NCBI GenBank assembly: GCA_029779535.1
Contig: JAKPAG010000128.1
Span: forward strand, 1 to 64,000
Direction of reading: 5' to 3'
Length of the DNA stretch: 64,000 nt
Source of the DNA: Pseudomonadota bacterium
GTDB taxonomy: Bacteria; Pseudomonadota; Alphaproteobacteria; Sphingomonadales; Sphingomonadaceae
In this document: piece by piece, positions 56,236 to 64,000 of the stretch
Position numbering within the stretch: the first letter of the stretch is position 1
Layout of the letters: each line of letters begins with the position of its first letter
Notes under the pieces: model-generated
The model's database searches: none
What the model was told of the DNA's origin: nothing
The model's input: the letters and a program-made list of their open reading frames with translations, nothing else
Position numbers and translations under genes: made by a program

Positions 56236-57456
56236 ATGGCTACCGCAGCCCTGTCCGTTCCGGCCCCGGCCGCGATCCCCACGCATGACGAGCTGGTGGC
56301 GCGCGCCCGCGCAATGATCCCCGCTCTGAAGTCGCGGGCCAAGCAGACCACTGCCAACCGCGACGTTTCGGCCGAAACCATTGCCGAGATGAAGGCCAAC
56401 GGCTTTTTCCGCATCCTTCAGCCGAAGCGCTGGGGCGGCTATGAAATGCACCCCAACACCTTCTTCGAAGTGCAGAAGGCGCTGGCCGAAGGCTGCATGT
56501 CGACCGGCTGGATGTACGGCGTGCTGGGCTGCCATCCCTATGAGATGGCGTTGTTCCACAACGAAGCCCAGGAAGAAGTCTGGGGCGAGGACCAGGACAT
56601 GCTGGTCAGTTCCACCTATCAGCCGGTGGGCAAGGTGACCACGGTCGAAGGCGGCTTCCGCCTGTCGGGCCGCTGGGGCTTCTCGACCGGGTCGGTGCAT
56701 TGCGGCTGGGTGCTGCTGGGCGCGATGATCTGGCCGAACGACGAGCCCGGCTCGGGCGTGCCGGACATGCGCACCTTCCTGCTGCCGCGCAGCGACTATA
56801 CGATCGACCGCGATGCCTGGCACACCTTCGGCCTGCAGGGCACCGGCAGCCATGACATCATTGTCGATGATGTGTTCGTGCCCGACTACCGCACCCACCG
56901 CGCGGTCGACGGCTTCCTGTGCCAGAACCCCGGCCAGAAGGAAAACACCGGTCCGCTCTATACCCTGCCCTGGGCGCAGGTGTTCGTCCGCTCGGTCTCG
57001 ACCGCGGCGTTCGGCGGGGCCAAGGCCGCGCTGGAAGCAGCCAAGGGGATCATGGCCAGCCGCGTGTCGACCAACACCGGCAAGGCGAGCAAGGCCGACC
57101 CGTTCCTGCAGGCCGCCGTGGCCAAGGCCTATGCCCAGATCCAGGAAATGGAGACGACCCAGCGCGTCACCTTCGAGGACCTGATGGGCTATGCCGAACG
57201 CGGCGAGGCGATCCCGATGGAGAAGCGCGCGCTCTATGCCTACAACTCGTCCAACGTGGTGCGCCGCCTGGTCGACCTGATCGACGACATCATGCAGCAG
57301 TTCGGTGGCCGCGCGATCTATACCACCAGCGAGATCATTCAGCCGTGGCTGGACCTCAACGCCGGGCGCGCGCACGTCGCCAACGATCCGAACAACCGCT
57401 TCGGCGATGTGGTCGGCTCGATGTTCGGCGAACCGCCCGCCTTCACTTTCCTTTAA
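56236..57456 (+). CDS. hsaA: 3-HSA 4-hydroxylase, oxygenase component
   Basis: A 406-residue flavin-dependent monooxygenase with an acyl-CoA dehydrogenase fold (HsaA/TesA2). It hydroxylates the aromatic ring of 3-HSA to a catechol using FMNH2 from a separate reductase. Motifs are FFRILQPKRWGGYEMHPNTF, GWMYGVLGCHPYEMALF, LSGRWGFSTGSVHCGWVLLG, TFGLQGTGSHDIIVDDVFVP and the C-terminal HVANDPNNRFGDVVGSMFG. The start follows AGGGAGAA at good spacing. It is the first gene of the rightward operon. The HsaB reductase gene is not in the window. Confidence 0.92.
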   Translation: MATAALSVPAPAAIPTHDELVARARAMIPALKSRAKQTTANRDVSAETIAEMKANGFFRILQPKRWGGYEMHPNTFFEVQKALAEGCMSTGWMYGVLGCHPYEMALFHNEAQEEVWGEDQDMLVSSTYQPVGKVTTVEGGFRLSGRWGFSTGSVHCGWVLLGAMIWPNDEPGSGVPDMRTFLLPRSDYTIDRDAWHTFGLQGTGSHDIIVDDVFVPDYRTHRAVDGFLCQNPGQKENTGPLYTLPWAQVFVRSVSTAAFGGAKAALEAAKGIMASRVSTNTGKASKADPFLQAAVAKAYAQIQEMETTQRVTFEDLMGYAERGEAIPMEKRALYAYNSSNVVRRLVDLIDDIMQQFGGRAIYTTSEIIQPWLDLNAGRAHVANDPNNRFGDVVGSMFGEPPAFTFL

Positions 57457-57466
57457 GGGGCAGACC

Positions 57467-58291
57467 GTGGCCGATCTCAGCCAAGCAACCTACCGCGTAG
57501 CGGGCGATTACGACATCCACCTGGCCGATGTGGGCAGCGGCCCGGTAATCGTGTTCATCCACGGCAGCGGCCCGGGCGCATCGGGGCAGTCGAACTTTCG
57601 CCAGAACGTCGATGCCTTTGTTGCGGCTGGCCACCGGGTGATCCTGCCGGACATGATCGGCTACGGCGCTTCGTCCAAGCCCGAAGGGATCGACTATACC
57701 CTGCAGCTGTTCACCGACACGCTGTATGACGCGCTGCGCGCCCACGGGATCGAACGCGCCACGCTGATCGGCAATTCGCTGGGCGGCGGGGTCGCGTTGC
57801 AGATGACGCTGGACCACCCCGAATTCACCGACAAGCTGGTGCTGATGGCGCCGGGCTGCGTGGCGGAACAGGCCAGCTATTTCACCATGCCGGGCATCGC
57901 CAAGATGGTGTCGAACTTCGGCGGGCCGGATTTCAACCTGGACGAACAGCGCCGCCTGATTTCGAACCTGTTGCACCCCGACTGGGCGGACAAGATCCCG
58001 GACGAGCTGGTGGCCGAACGCTTCGCCGTCGCCCGCACCCAGCCCAAGGACGTGCTGGTGCGGATGAAGACCCCCAACCTGGGCCTGCGCCTGCACGAGA
58101 TCGACAAGCCGATCTTCGTGATGTGGGGCCTGAACGACGAGTTCTGCCCGGAAAGCCACGCGCGGCTGTTCCTGGACGCCTGCCGGAACGTGCGCTGCCT
58201 GACCTTTGCCCGCACCGGGCACTGGGTCCAGGTCGAACGGGCCAGCGAATTCAACAAGTATGCGATCGACTTCCTCAATGAGCAAAGCTGA
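57467..58291 (+). CDS. hsaD: Meta-cleavage product hydrolase (HsaD/TesD)
   Basis: A 274-residue alpha/beta hydrolase that splits the ring-cleaved steroid 4,5-9,10-diseco acid into the C/D-ring acid (HIP precursor) and a 2-hydroxydienoate. The triad is Ser104 (GNSLGGG), Asp224 (GLNDEFCPE) and His252 (TGHWVQVE). The oxyanion loop IHGSGPGASG is typical of C-C bond hydrolases. The GTG at 57467 follows AAGGGG; the longer open frame is part of hsaA in another frame. It overlaps hsaE by 14 bp. Confidence 0.95.
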   Translation: MADLSQATYRVAGDYDIHLADVGSGPVIVFIHGSGPGASGQSNFRQNVDAFVAAGHRVILPDMIGYGASSKPEGIDYTLQLFTDTLYDALRAHGIERATLIGNSLGGGVALQMTLDHPEFTDKLVLMAPGCVAEQASYFTMPGIAKMVSNFGGPDFNLDEQRRLISNLLHPDWADKIPDELVAERFAVARTQPKDVLVRMKTPNLGLRLHEIDKPIFVMWGLNDEFCPESHARLFLDACRNVRCLTFARTGHWVQVERASEFNKYAIDFLNEQS

Positions 58292-59054
58292 AAAATACGG
58301 CGCGGAACTCTATGCCGCGCTGCGTGACCGCCGCACCCTGGCACCGCTGATCGCGCGCGATCCGTCGCTGACGGTGGACGATGCCTATGCGATCAGCCTC
58401 GATTTCCTGGCCCGCCGCCGCAAGGACGGCGAAAAGGTGGTCGGCAAGAAGATCGGCGTGACCAGCAAGGCCGTGCAGGACATGCTGGGCGTTCACCAGC
58501 CCGACTTCGGCTTCCTGACCGACTGGATGCGGGTGGGCGAAGACATCAGCGTCGACGGCAAGGCGCTGATCGCGCCGCGCGCCGAGGCGGAAATCGCCTT
58601 CGTGCTGAAGGACAGCCTCAACGGTCCGGGCGTGACCGCCGCCGATGTCGTGGCCGCGACCGACTACATCGCCCCCTGCTTCGAAATCGTCGACAGCCGA
58701 ATCCAGGACTGGAAGATTTCGATCGTCGACACCGTGGCCGACAATGCCAGCTGCGGGGTGTTCGTGGTGGGCGATGCCAAGGCGGACCCGCGCGAGCTGG
58801 ACCTGCCCGCCCTGCGCGTGACGGTGACCAAGAACGGCGCGCCGCTGTCCGAAGGGCTGGGCAGCGCGGTTCAGGGCGATCCGGCCCAGGCGGTCGCCTG
58901 GCTGGCCAACACGCTCGGCGCCTATGGCGTCACGCTTGATGCGGGCGACGTGATCCTGTCGGGATCGCTGGTCCCGCTGGAAGACGCGGTGAAGGGCGAC
59001 GTGTTCGAAATGACGCTGCACGGCGTGGGCACCTGCACCGCCCGGTTTATCTAA
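58278..59054 (+). CDS. hsaE: 2-hydroxyhexa-2,4-dienoate hydratase
   Basis: A 258-residue member of the HpcG/MhpD hydratase family that adds water to the 2-hydroxydienoate released by HsaD. It contains [38 protein letters not shown] with metal-binding acidic residues, and [20 protein letters not shown]. The ATG at 58278 lies inside the end of hsaD, supporting translational coupling. It is followed 10 bp later by hsaG, its pathway neighbour. Confidence 0.94.
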   Translation: MSKAEKYGAELYAALRDRRTLAPLIARDPSLTVDDAYAISLDFLARRRKDGEKVVGKKIGVTSKAVQDMLGVHQPDFGFLTDWMRVGEDISVDGKALIAPRAEAEIAFVLKDSLNGPGVTAADVVAATDYIAPCFEIVDSRIQDWKISIVDTVADNASCGVFVVGDAKADPRELDLPALRVTVTKNGAPLSEGLGSAVQGDPAQAVAWLANTLGAYGVTLDAGDVILSGSLVPLEDAVKGDVFEMTLHGVGTCTARFI

Positions 59055-59064
59055 GGAAACAGCA

Positions 59065-60012
59065 ATGGCACGGGTAAAGGCCGCAATCATCGGTTCGGGC
59101 AATATCGGCACCGACCTGATGATGAAGATGATCAAGTATCCCCAGAACATGGAACTGGCCATCGTGGTCGGCATCGACGAAAAGTCGGAAGGCCTGGCCA
59201 TGGCGCGCGAGCACGGCATCGCGACGACCCATGAAGGGCTTGAAGGGCTGCAGAAGCACCCGCTCTACAAGGAAATCGGCATCGCCTTCGACGCGACCAG
59301 CGCCTATGCCCACAAGGTGCATGACGCCGCGCTGCGCGCCGATGGCATCCAGGTGGTTGACCTGACCCCGGCCGCGATCGGCCCGTTCACCGTGCCGCCG
59401 GTGAACATGAGCCAGCACCTTGACCAGCCCAACGTCAACATGGTGACCTGCGGCGGCCAGGCGACGATCCCGATGGTCGCCGCCGTCGCCCGCGTGTCCG
59501 ACAAGCTGCACTATGCCGAAATCGTCGCCTCGGTCTCGTCGCGTTCAGCCGGGCCCGGCACGCGCGCCAACATCGACGAATTCACCCGCACCACCGCCCG
59601 CGCCATCGAAGTCGTCGGCGGGGCGACCAAGGGCAAGGCGATCATCATTCTCAACCCGGCCGAACCGCCGATGATCATGCGCGATACCGTGTTCACCCTG
59701 AGCGAAGGCGGCAGCGAGGACGCGATCCGCCGTTCGGTGGAAGACATGGTCACGGAAGTGCAGAAGTACGTCCCCGGCTACCGCCTGAAGCAGGAAGTGC
59801 AGTTCGAGCGGTACGGCGACAACAACAAGCTGAAGATCCCCGGCATGGGCGAATTCACCGGCATCAAGTCGATGATCATGCTCGAGGTCGAGGGCGCGGG
59901 CGATTACCTGCCGAGCTATTCGGGCAACCTCGACATCATGACCGCCGCGGCCAAGGCCACCGGCGAACTGCTTGCCGAACGCCGCATGAACCAGGGGGGG
60001 ACGGCCCAGTGA
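59065..60012 (+). CDS. hsaG: Acylating acetaldehyde/propionaldehyde dehydrogenase
   Basis: A 315-residue CoA-dependent aldehyde dehydrogenase (BphJ/HsaG). It converts the aldehyde channelled from the aldolase to acyl-CoA, propionyl-CoA in steroid A-ring catabolism. The Rossmann loop is [13 protein letters not shown]. The catalytic Cys lies in [13 protein letters not shown], with [20 protein letters not shown]. The stop overlaps the GTG start of hsaF. The two proteins form a substrate-channelling complex in all known systems. Confidence 0.96.
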   Translation: MARVKAAIIGSGNIGTDLMMKMIKYPQNMELAIVVGIDEKSEGLAMAREHGIATTHEGLEGLQKHPLYKEIGIAFDATSAYAHKVHDAALRADGIQVVDLTPAAIGPFTVPPVNMSQHLDQPNVNMVTCGGQATIPMVAAVARVSDKLHYAEIVASVSSRSAGPGTRANIDEFTRTTARAIEVVGGATKGKAIIILNPAEPPMIMRDTVFTLSEGGSEDAIRRSVEDMVTEVQKYVPGYRLKQEVQFERYGDNNKLKIPGMGEFTGIKSMIMLEVEGAGDYLPSYSGNLDIMTAAAKATGELLAERRMNQGGTAQ

Positions 60013-61049
60013 CCAGCAATTTCGACGTCGCGCGCGGCGACAAGCTCTACATCCAGGACGTGACCCTGCGCGACGGGATGCACGCCGTGCGCCACATGTA
60101 CGGCATCGACCACGTCCGCGCGATTGCCCAGGCGATCGAGGCTTCGGGCGTGGACGCGATCGAAGTGGCCCACGGCGACGGCCTGTCCGGCGCCAGCTTC
60201 AACTATGGCTTCGGCGCCCATACTGACTGGGAATGGCTGGAAGCCGTGGCCGAAGTCCTGGACAAGTGCGTGCTGACCACGCTGATCCTGCCCGGCGTCG
60301 GCACGGTCGAAGAACTGAAGCGCGCCTATGACATCGGCGTGCGCTCGGTCCGCGTCGCGACCCATTGCACCGAAGCAGACGTTTCGAAGCAGCACATCGG
60401 CATCGCCCGCGATCTTGGCATGGACGTATCAGGCTTCCTGATGATGAGCCACATGATCGAACCCGATCACCTAGCGAGCCAGGCCCTGCTGATGGAAAGC
60501 TACGGCGCGCAGTGCGTCTATGTTACCGACAGCGGCGGCGCGCTCGACATGGACGGGGTGCGCGCGCGCTTCGAAGCCTATGACCGCGTGCTGAGGCCCG
60601 AAACCCAGCGCGGCATCCACGCGCACCACAACCTCTCGCTGGGCGTCGCCAATTCGATCGTCGCGGCGCAGTGCGGCGCGGTGCGGATCGACGCCAGCCT
60701 GACCGGCATGGGCGCGGGCGCGGGCAATGCGCCGCTCGAAGTGTTCGTGGCCGCCGCCGACCGCAAGGGCTGGAACCACGGCTGCGATGTCAGCCTGCTG
60801 ATGGATGCGGCCGAAGACCTGGTCCGTCCGCTCCAGGACCGCCCGGTGCGGGTTGACCGCGAAACGCTCAGCCTGGGCTATGCGGGCGTCTATTCGAGCT
60901 TCCTGCGCCATGCGGAGAAGGCCAGCGAGACTTACGGCATCGACACCCGCGAAATCCTGCTCGAACTCGGCCGCCGCAAGATGGTCGGCGGGCAGGAAGA
61001 CATGATTGTCGACGTTGCGCTCGACATGCTCAAGGCCAAGGGCGCCTGA
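60009..61049 (+). CDS. hsaF: 4-hydroxy-2-oxohexanoate/oxovalerate aldolase
   Basis: A 346-residue DRE-TIM metalloaldolase that cleaves the hydroxy-oxo acid to pyruvate plus aldehyde. The catalytic RDG motif is in [15 protein letters not shown], metal ligands are in [15 protein letters not shown], and [22 protein letters not shown] sequence ([17 protein letters not shown]) closes the site. It starts at GTG overlapping hsaG. It completes conversion of the steroid A-ring carbons to central metabolites. Confidence 0.96.
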   Translation: MTSNFDVARGDKLYIQDVTLRDGMHAVRHMYGIDHVRAIAQAIEASGVDAIEVAHGDGLSGASFNYGFGAHTDWEWLEAVAEVLDKCVLTTLILPGVGTVEELKRAYDIGVRSVRVATHCTEADVSKQHIGIARDLGMDVSGFLMMSHMIEPDHLASQALLMESYGAQCVYVTDSGGALDMDGVRARFEAYDRVLRPETQRGIHAHHNLSLGVANSIVAAQCGAVRIDASLTGMGAGAGNAPLEVFVAAADRKGWNHGCDVSLLMDAAEDLVRPLQDRPVRVDRETLSLGYAGVYSSFLRHAEKASETYGIDTREILLELGRRKMVGGQEDMIVDVALDMLKAKGA

Positions 61050-61115
61050 TAACAATAAGCGTCATGGCGCGGGGCCCAGGCTTGCGCGCCATGATGACAA
61101 TCCGGGAAGGATGCC

Positions 61116-62576
61116 ATGACCGAGATTTCCCTGCACAAGCCTTTCCCCGCCAGTGAGGTAAAGGCCTGGGATTACACCTGCGACGTCGCCGTGATCGGCT
61201 TTGGCGCGGCCGGGGCCTGTGCCGCGATCGAGGCGGCGGACGCCGGGGCCAAGGTGATCCTGTTCGAACGCAATTCGGGCAGCGGCGGGGCTTCGGGCCT
61301 GTCGGGCGGGGAAATCTACATCGGTGGAGGCGGCGGCACCGAAGTGCAGCGCGCCGCCGGGTTCGAGGATTCGACCGAGGATTTCGCCAAGTATCTCAAG
61401 ATGGCCGGCGGCCCCTGCGCGGACGAGGCCAAGTGCGACCTTTACGCGGCCGAAGCGCTGAACCACTTCGCCTGGCTCAAGTCGCAAGGGGTGCCCTATC
61501 GCGGCAATTACCTGCCCGGCAAGCACATCGAACCGACCGACGATAGCACGCTGATCTGGTCGGGCAGCGAAGCCGCCGCGCCGTTCTGCGACCACGCCAA
61601 GCCCGCCCCGCGCGGCCACGTGATCCAGCACATGGGCTGGGGCGGCGGCCGCCCGCTGGTCGACATCCTTGAAGCCAGCGCCCGCGCCAAGGGCGTGGAC
61701 GTGGTGGTCGATGCGCGCGCCGTTGCGCTGGTCGAACAGCGCGGCCGGATCGTCGGCGCGGTGGTGCGGATCGACAACATCAACCGCTTCGTGAAAGCCG
61801 ACAAGGGCGTGGTCCTGGCCACCGGCGGCTTCGTCTTCAACGACGAGATGCGCCGCAAGTATTGCCCCGAAAGCTTCAAGCTGAACGACCCGATCGGCGA
61901 CAAGGACGACGGCAGCGGGATCATGCTGGGCCTGGGAGCGGGCGGCGAGGCGATCCACATGGAACAGTTCTTCACCACCTGCCCCTGGACCATGCCCGAA
62001 AGCCACGCCAACGGCGTGTTCGTGAATGTGCAGGGCCAGCGCTTCATCAACGAGGACTGCTATCACGGCCGGGTCAGCCGCTGCGCGGTCGATCAGCCGG
62101 GCGGCAAGGTCTACCTGCTGCTCGACAATGCCAACTTCGTCCAGCCGATGGACTTTGCCCGGATGAGCATTGCCGGCACTGGCGACAGCTGGGAAGAGGT
62201 CGAGGCCGAACTGGAAATGCCGCAGGGCACGCTCAGCGCGACCATGGCCTTCTACAATGCCCATGCCCGCGAAGGCCGCGATCCGCTGTTCGGCAAGCGC
62301 GCGCCGATCCTCAAGCCGCTGGACCAGGGCCCGTTCATCGCGCTCGAGCTGAACTTTGAAAGCTCGTACTTCAGCTTCTTTACGCTGGGAGGCCTTCGCA
62401 CCAGCACCAAGGCCGAAGTGCTCGACCGTGCCGGGCATCCCGTGCCGGGCCTCTACGCTGCCGGGCGCTGCACCAGCGGCCTGCCGGCCTGGGGGCATGG
62501 CTATTCATCGGGGATGAGCCTGGCCGACTGCACCTTCTTCGGCCGCCAGGCCGGGCGGACGGCAGCCCAGGGATGA
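61116..62576 (+). CDS. KstD-like FAD-dependent 3-ketosteroid dehydrogenase
   Basis: A 486-residue fumarate-reductase/3-ketosteroid-dehydrogenase family flavoprotein. The FAD motif is VAVIGFGAAGACAAIEAADA (24-43) with a GASGLSGGEIYIGGGGGTE pyrophosphate loop. VLATGGFVFND and the C-terminal LYAAGRCTSGLPAWGHGYSS contribute to flavin and ring binding. Family members introduce delta1 or delta4 double bonds in 3-ketosteroids; which one is not clear. It follows hsaF by 66 bp with GGGAAGG before the ATG, so it may be in the same operon. Confidence 0.85.
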   Translation: MTEISLHKPFPASEVKAWDYTCDVAVIGFGAAGACAAIEAADAGAKVILFERNSGSGGASGLSGGEIYIGGGGGTEVQRAAGFEDSTEDFAKYLKMAGGPCADEAKCDLYAAEALNHFAWLKSQGVPYRGNYLPGKHIEPTDDSTLIWSGSEAAAPFCDHAKPAPRGHVIQHMGWGGGRPLVDILEASARAKGVDVVVDARAVALVEQRGRIVGAVVRIDNINRFVKADKGVVLATGGFVFNDEMRRKYCPESFKLNDPIGDKDDGSGIMLGLGAGGEAIHMEQFFTTCPWTMPESHANGVFVNVQGQRFINEDCYHGRVSRCAVDQPGGKVYLLLDNANFVQPMDFARMSIAGTGDSWEEVEAELEMPQGTLSATMAFYNAHAREGRDPLFGKRAPILKPLDQGPFIALELNFESSYFSFFTLGGLRTSTKAEVLDRAGHPVPGLYAAGRCTSGLPAWGHGYSSGMSLADCTFFGRQAGRTAAQG

Positions 62577-62947
62577 GCCGCTGCAAGGCCATCGCCCTGC
62601 TGAAAAAGCGCGATGCCCTGACGCGGGAACAGTTCATCGCGCACTATGAACAGGTGCACGTGCCGCTGATCCTGTCGCTTTACCCGATGATCGCGGAATA
62701 TCGGCGCAATTACGCCGATTTTTCCAGTGCCTTCGCCTTTGCCGATGCCGCGCCATTCGATTTCGATTGCGTTAGCGAATTCTGGTTCGACAGCCGGGCT
62801 GATTGGGACGCCTTCATGGCCCGCGCCGCCGATCCCGAAGTGACCGCGCTGGTCAGCGCCGACGAAGCGAACTTCATCGCCAGCAGCTACACCCGGCTGT
62901 TCGCGGTCGAGGAAAGCATCACCACCAATCCCCAAGCAGGAGCCTGA
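62573..62947 (+). CDS. EthD-domain (dimeric alpha-beta barrel) protein
   Basis: A 124-residue small protein of the EthD family: CKAIALLKKRDALTREQFIA, HYEQVHVPLILSLYP with the His typical of the family, and a central EFWFDSRADWDAFMA. EthD-like proteins accompany oxygenases and are suspected to bind or isomerise intermediates, but no enzymatic role is established. The ATG overlaps the KstD-like stop, so it is co-translated with a steroid dehydrogenase. Confidence 0.88.
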   Translation: MSRCKAIALLKKRDALTREQFIAHYEQVHVPLILSLYPMIAEYRRNYADFSSAFAFADAAPFDFDCVSEFWFDSRADWDAFMARAADPEVTALVSADEANFIASSYTRLFAVEESITTNPQAGA

Positions 62948-62948
62948 C

Positions 62949-64000
62949 GTGCCGACCCAGCTCGATCCCCAAGTTCTGATGCAGCAAGCCAAAACCGAAA
63001 CCGGGCTGGATGATTTTGGCGATCCGTGGTTCGAGGGTCCGCTGGGCAAGCTGGTGGACGAGGTCAACGCGCACGCCGGCCTCGTCTCGCCGGAAAGTTC
63101 CGCCGGGGTGCGGATCCAGTCCGCCCTGTCCGACCGGCTGAAGCTGGTGCAGTATTTCAAGGACCACCCCGAAGCGGCGAACGAGCGAATTGACCTCGCC
63201 TGCGCGATCATCGGCCTGCCGCGCACGGGTTCCACCATGGTCCACCGCCTGCTCTCGTCCGTCCCGCGGCTGACCGCGCTGTGGTGGTGGGAAACGGCCT
63301 TTCCCCTGCCCTTCCCGGGCGAAGCGGCGAATGACCCCGCGCCCCGGCAGGAAGCCGCGAAGCAGATGGTTGACTGGCTGCTGACCGAGTGGCCGGACTT
63401 TGAATCGATCGACCCGATGGACGCGATGGCGGTGAACGAGGAAGTCGTGCTGCTCGACCGCACGTTCCTGTCGACCACTTACGATTCGATGATGCCGATC
63501 CACGAATACGGCTATTGGCAGGCCGACCAGGATCACGAGGCCGCCTTCCGCGACCTCTACCGCTTCATGCAGGCGATCCAGCACCAGCGCGTGGCCCAGG
63601 GCGAAGCGCGGCGGCCGTGGGTGTTCAAGACCCCGCACCACCTGATGGGCGGGATTGGCGGCCTGCTGGCGGTCTGGCCCGACGTCAAGCTGGTGATGAC
63701 CCACCGCCATGTCGGGCAGGTGCTGCCCAGCTATTGCTCGATGTGCGCCTCGCTCTCGGTCGGCAGTTCGACCACTTATCGCAAGGAAGAGGAAGGCGCC
63801 CACTGGAGCCGCCGCTTCCGCGTGGGACTGGAACGGCTGGAAGCGCTGCGCCAGACCCTGCCCAAGGGCCAGGTGATCGACGTGCGCTATGAAGACACGG
63901 TCAGCGATCCGGTTGGCATGGCCGAGCGGGTGCTCGATCAGCTGGGCCTGGGTAGCGATGCCGCAACGCGCGCCGCGCTGGAAGAGTGCGTCGCCGGCAA
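62949..64000 (+). CDS. PAPS-dependent sulfotransferase family protein (cut by window end)
   Basis: The first 350 residues of a sulfotransferase-family protein are visible. The 5'-phosphosulfate-binding loop is ACAIIGLPRTGSTMVHRLL (about residues 85-103), and the 3'-phosphate region is KLVMTHRHVGQVLPSYCSMC near 255. WVFKTPHHLMG and IDVRYEDTVSDPVGMAERVL are also conserved. It starts at GTG two bases after the EthD stop. Homologues occur in steroid-degrading proteobacterial clusters. Sulfonation of a sterol is only one possibility; some members may have lost the activity. Confidence 0.85.
   Translation, partial: MPTQLDPQVLMQQAKTETGLDDFGDPWFEGPLGKLVDEVNAHAGLVSPESSAGVRIQSALSDRLKLVQYFKDHPEAANERIDLACAIIGLPRTGSTMVHRLLSSVPRLTALWWWETAFPLPFPGEAANDPAPRQEAAKQMVDWLLTEWPDFESIDPMDAMAVNEEVVLLDRTFLSTTYDSMMPIHEYGYWQADQDHEAAFRDLYRFMQAIQHQRVAQGEARRPWVFKTPHHLMGGIGGLLAVWPDVKLVMTHRHVGQVLPSYCSMCASLSVGSSTTYRKEEEGAHWSRRFRVGLERLEALRQTLPKGQVIDVRYEDTVSDPVGMAERVLDQLGLGSDAATRAALEECVAG

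Overview
The window looks like chromosome from a high-GC alphaproteobacterium of the sphingomonad type (Novosphingobium/Sphingobium-like). This rests on the overall GC-rich coding style, a large TonB-dependent receptor, tandem DUF805 proteins, a CysNC fusion, and a steroid-catabolism gene set of the kind known from bile-salt and estrogen degrading sphingomonads. The taxon is an inference; there is no rRNA here. Coding density is very high and no gene-free stretch exceeds 300 bp.

Left part (1-15.9 kb). A truncated gene sits at the edge, followed by a 268-bp palindromic MITE-like element, two tandem DUF805 membrane proteins, a TonB-dependent receptor, typA, a small Gly/Tyr-rich secreted protein, a GT4 glycosyltransferase, a small membrane protein, rarA, a lipoprotein, a DUF429-like protein and tRNA-Thr(TGT). 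Next come a TetR regulator divergent from a 2,4-dienoyl-CoA-reductase-type flavoprotein, with a clear palindromic operator between them, and an aldehyde dehydrogenase.

Middle part (16-39 kb), an accessory metabolic region. It holds a luxE-luxC-like carboxylic acid reductase operon ending in a LuxR-type regulator, a periplasmic sulfatase, YceI and a cytochrome b561-YceI fusion, and a second LuxR-type regulator. These are followed by the sulfate activation operon cysD-cysNC-cysQ, a luciferase-like flavin monooxygenase, a third LuxR-type regulator and a Baeyer-Villiger monooxygenase. Then come several SDR and SnoaL-fold proteins, a xylose-isomerase-like protein and a BaiCD/BaiH-like flavoprotein. 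Three copies of a palindromic motif (consensus RTMACCC-N4-GGGYTATG) lie in front of the luciferase-like gene, the third LuxR gene, and the divergent monooxygenase/SDR pair. This suggests one local regulon.

Right part (39.2-64 kb), two large divergent operons from one 177-bp promoter region at about 56.1 kb. Leftward are 18 tightly overlapping genes. They contain SDR, hsaC, ipdA, ipdB, an enoyl-CoA hydratase, ipdC, echA20 and a fadE31-type dehydrogenase with its small partner. After these come fadA6, an SDR, a second acyl-CoA dehydrogenase pair including fadE30, ipdF, a MaoC hydratase, a true ketosteroid isomerase, a thiolase and fadD3. Rightward are hsaA, hsaD, hsaE, hsaG, hsaF, a KstD-like flavoprotein, an EthD-domain protein and a sulfotransferase cut by the window end. 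Together these account for 3-keto-5-ene isomerisation, ring dehydrogenation, catechol oxygenation and cleavage, meta-cleavage product hydrolysis, and breakdown of the 2-hydroxydienoate to pyruvate and propionyl-CoA. They also cover CoA activation and hydrolytic opening of the last two (C and D) rings. 9-alpha-hydroxylase (KshAB), the HsaB flavin reductase and a KstR-type repressor are not in the window.
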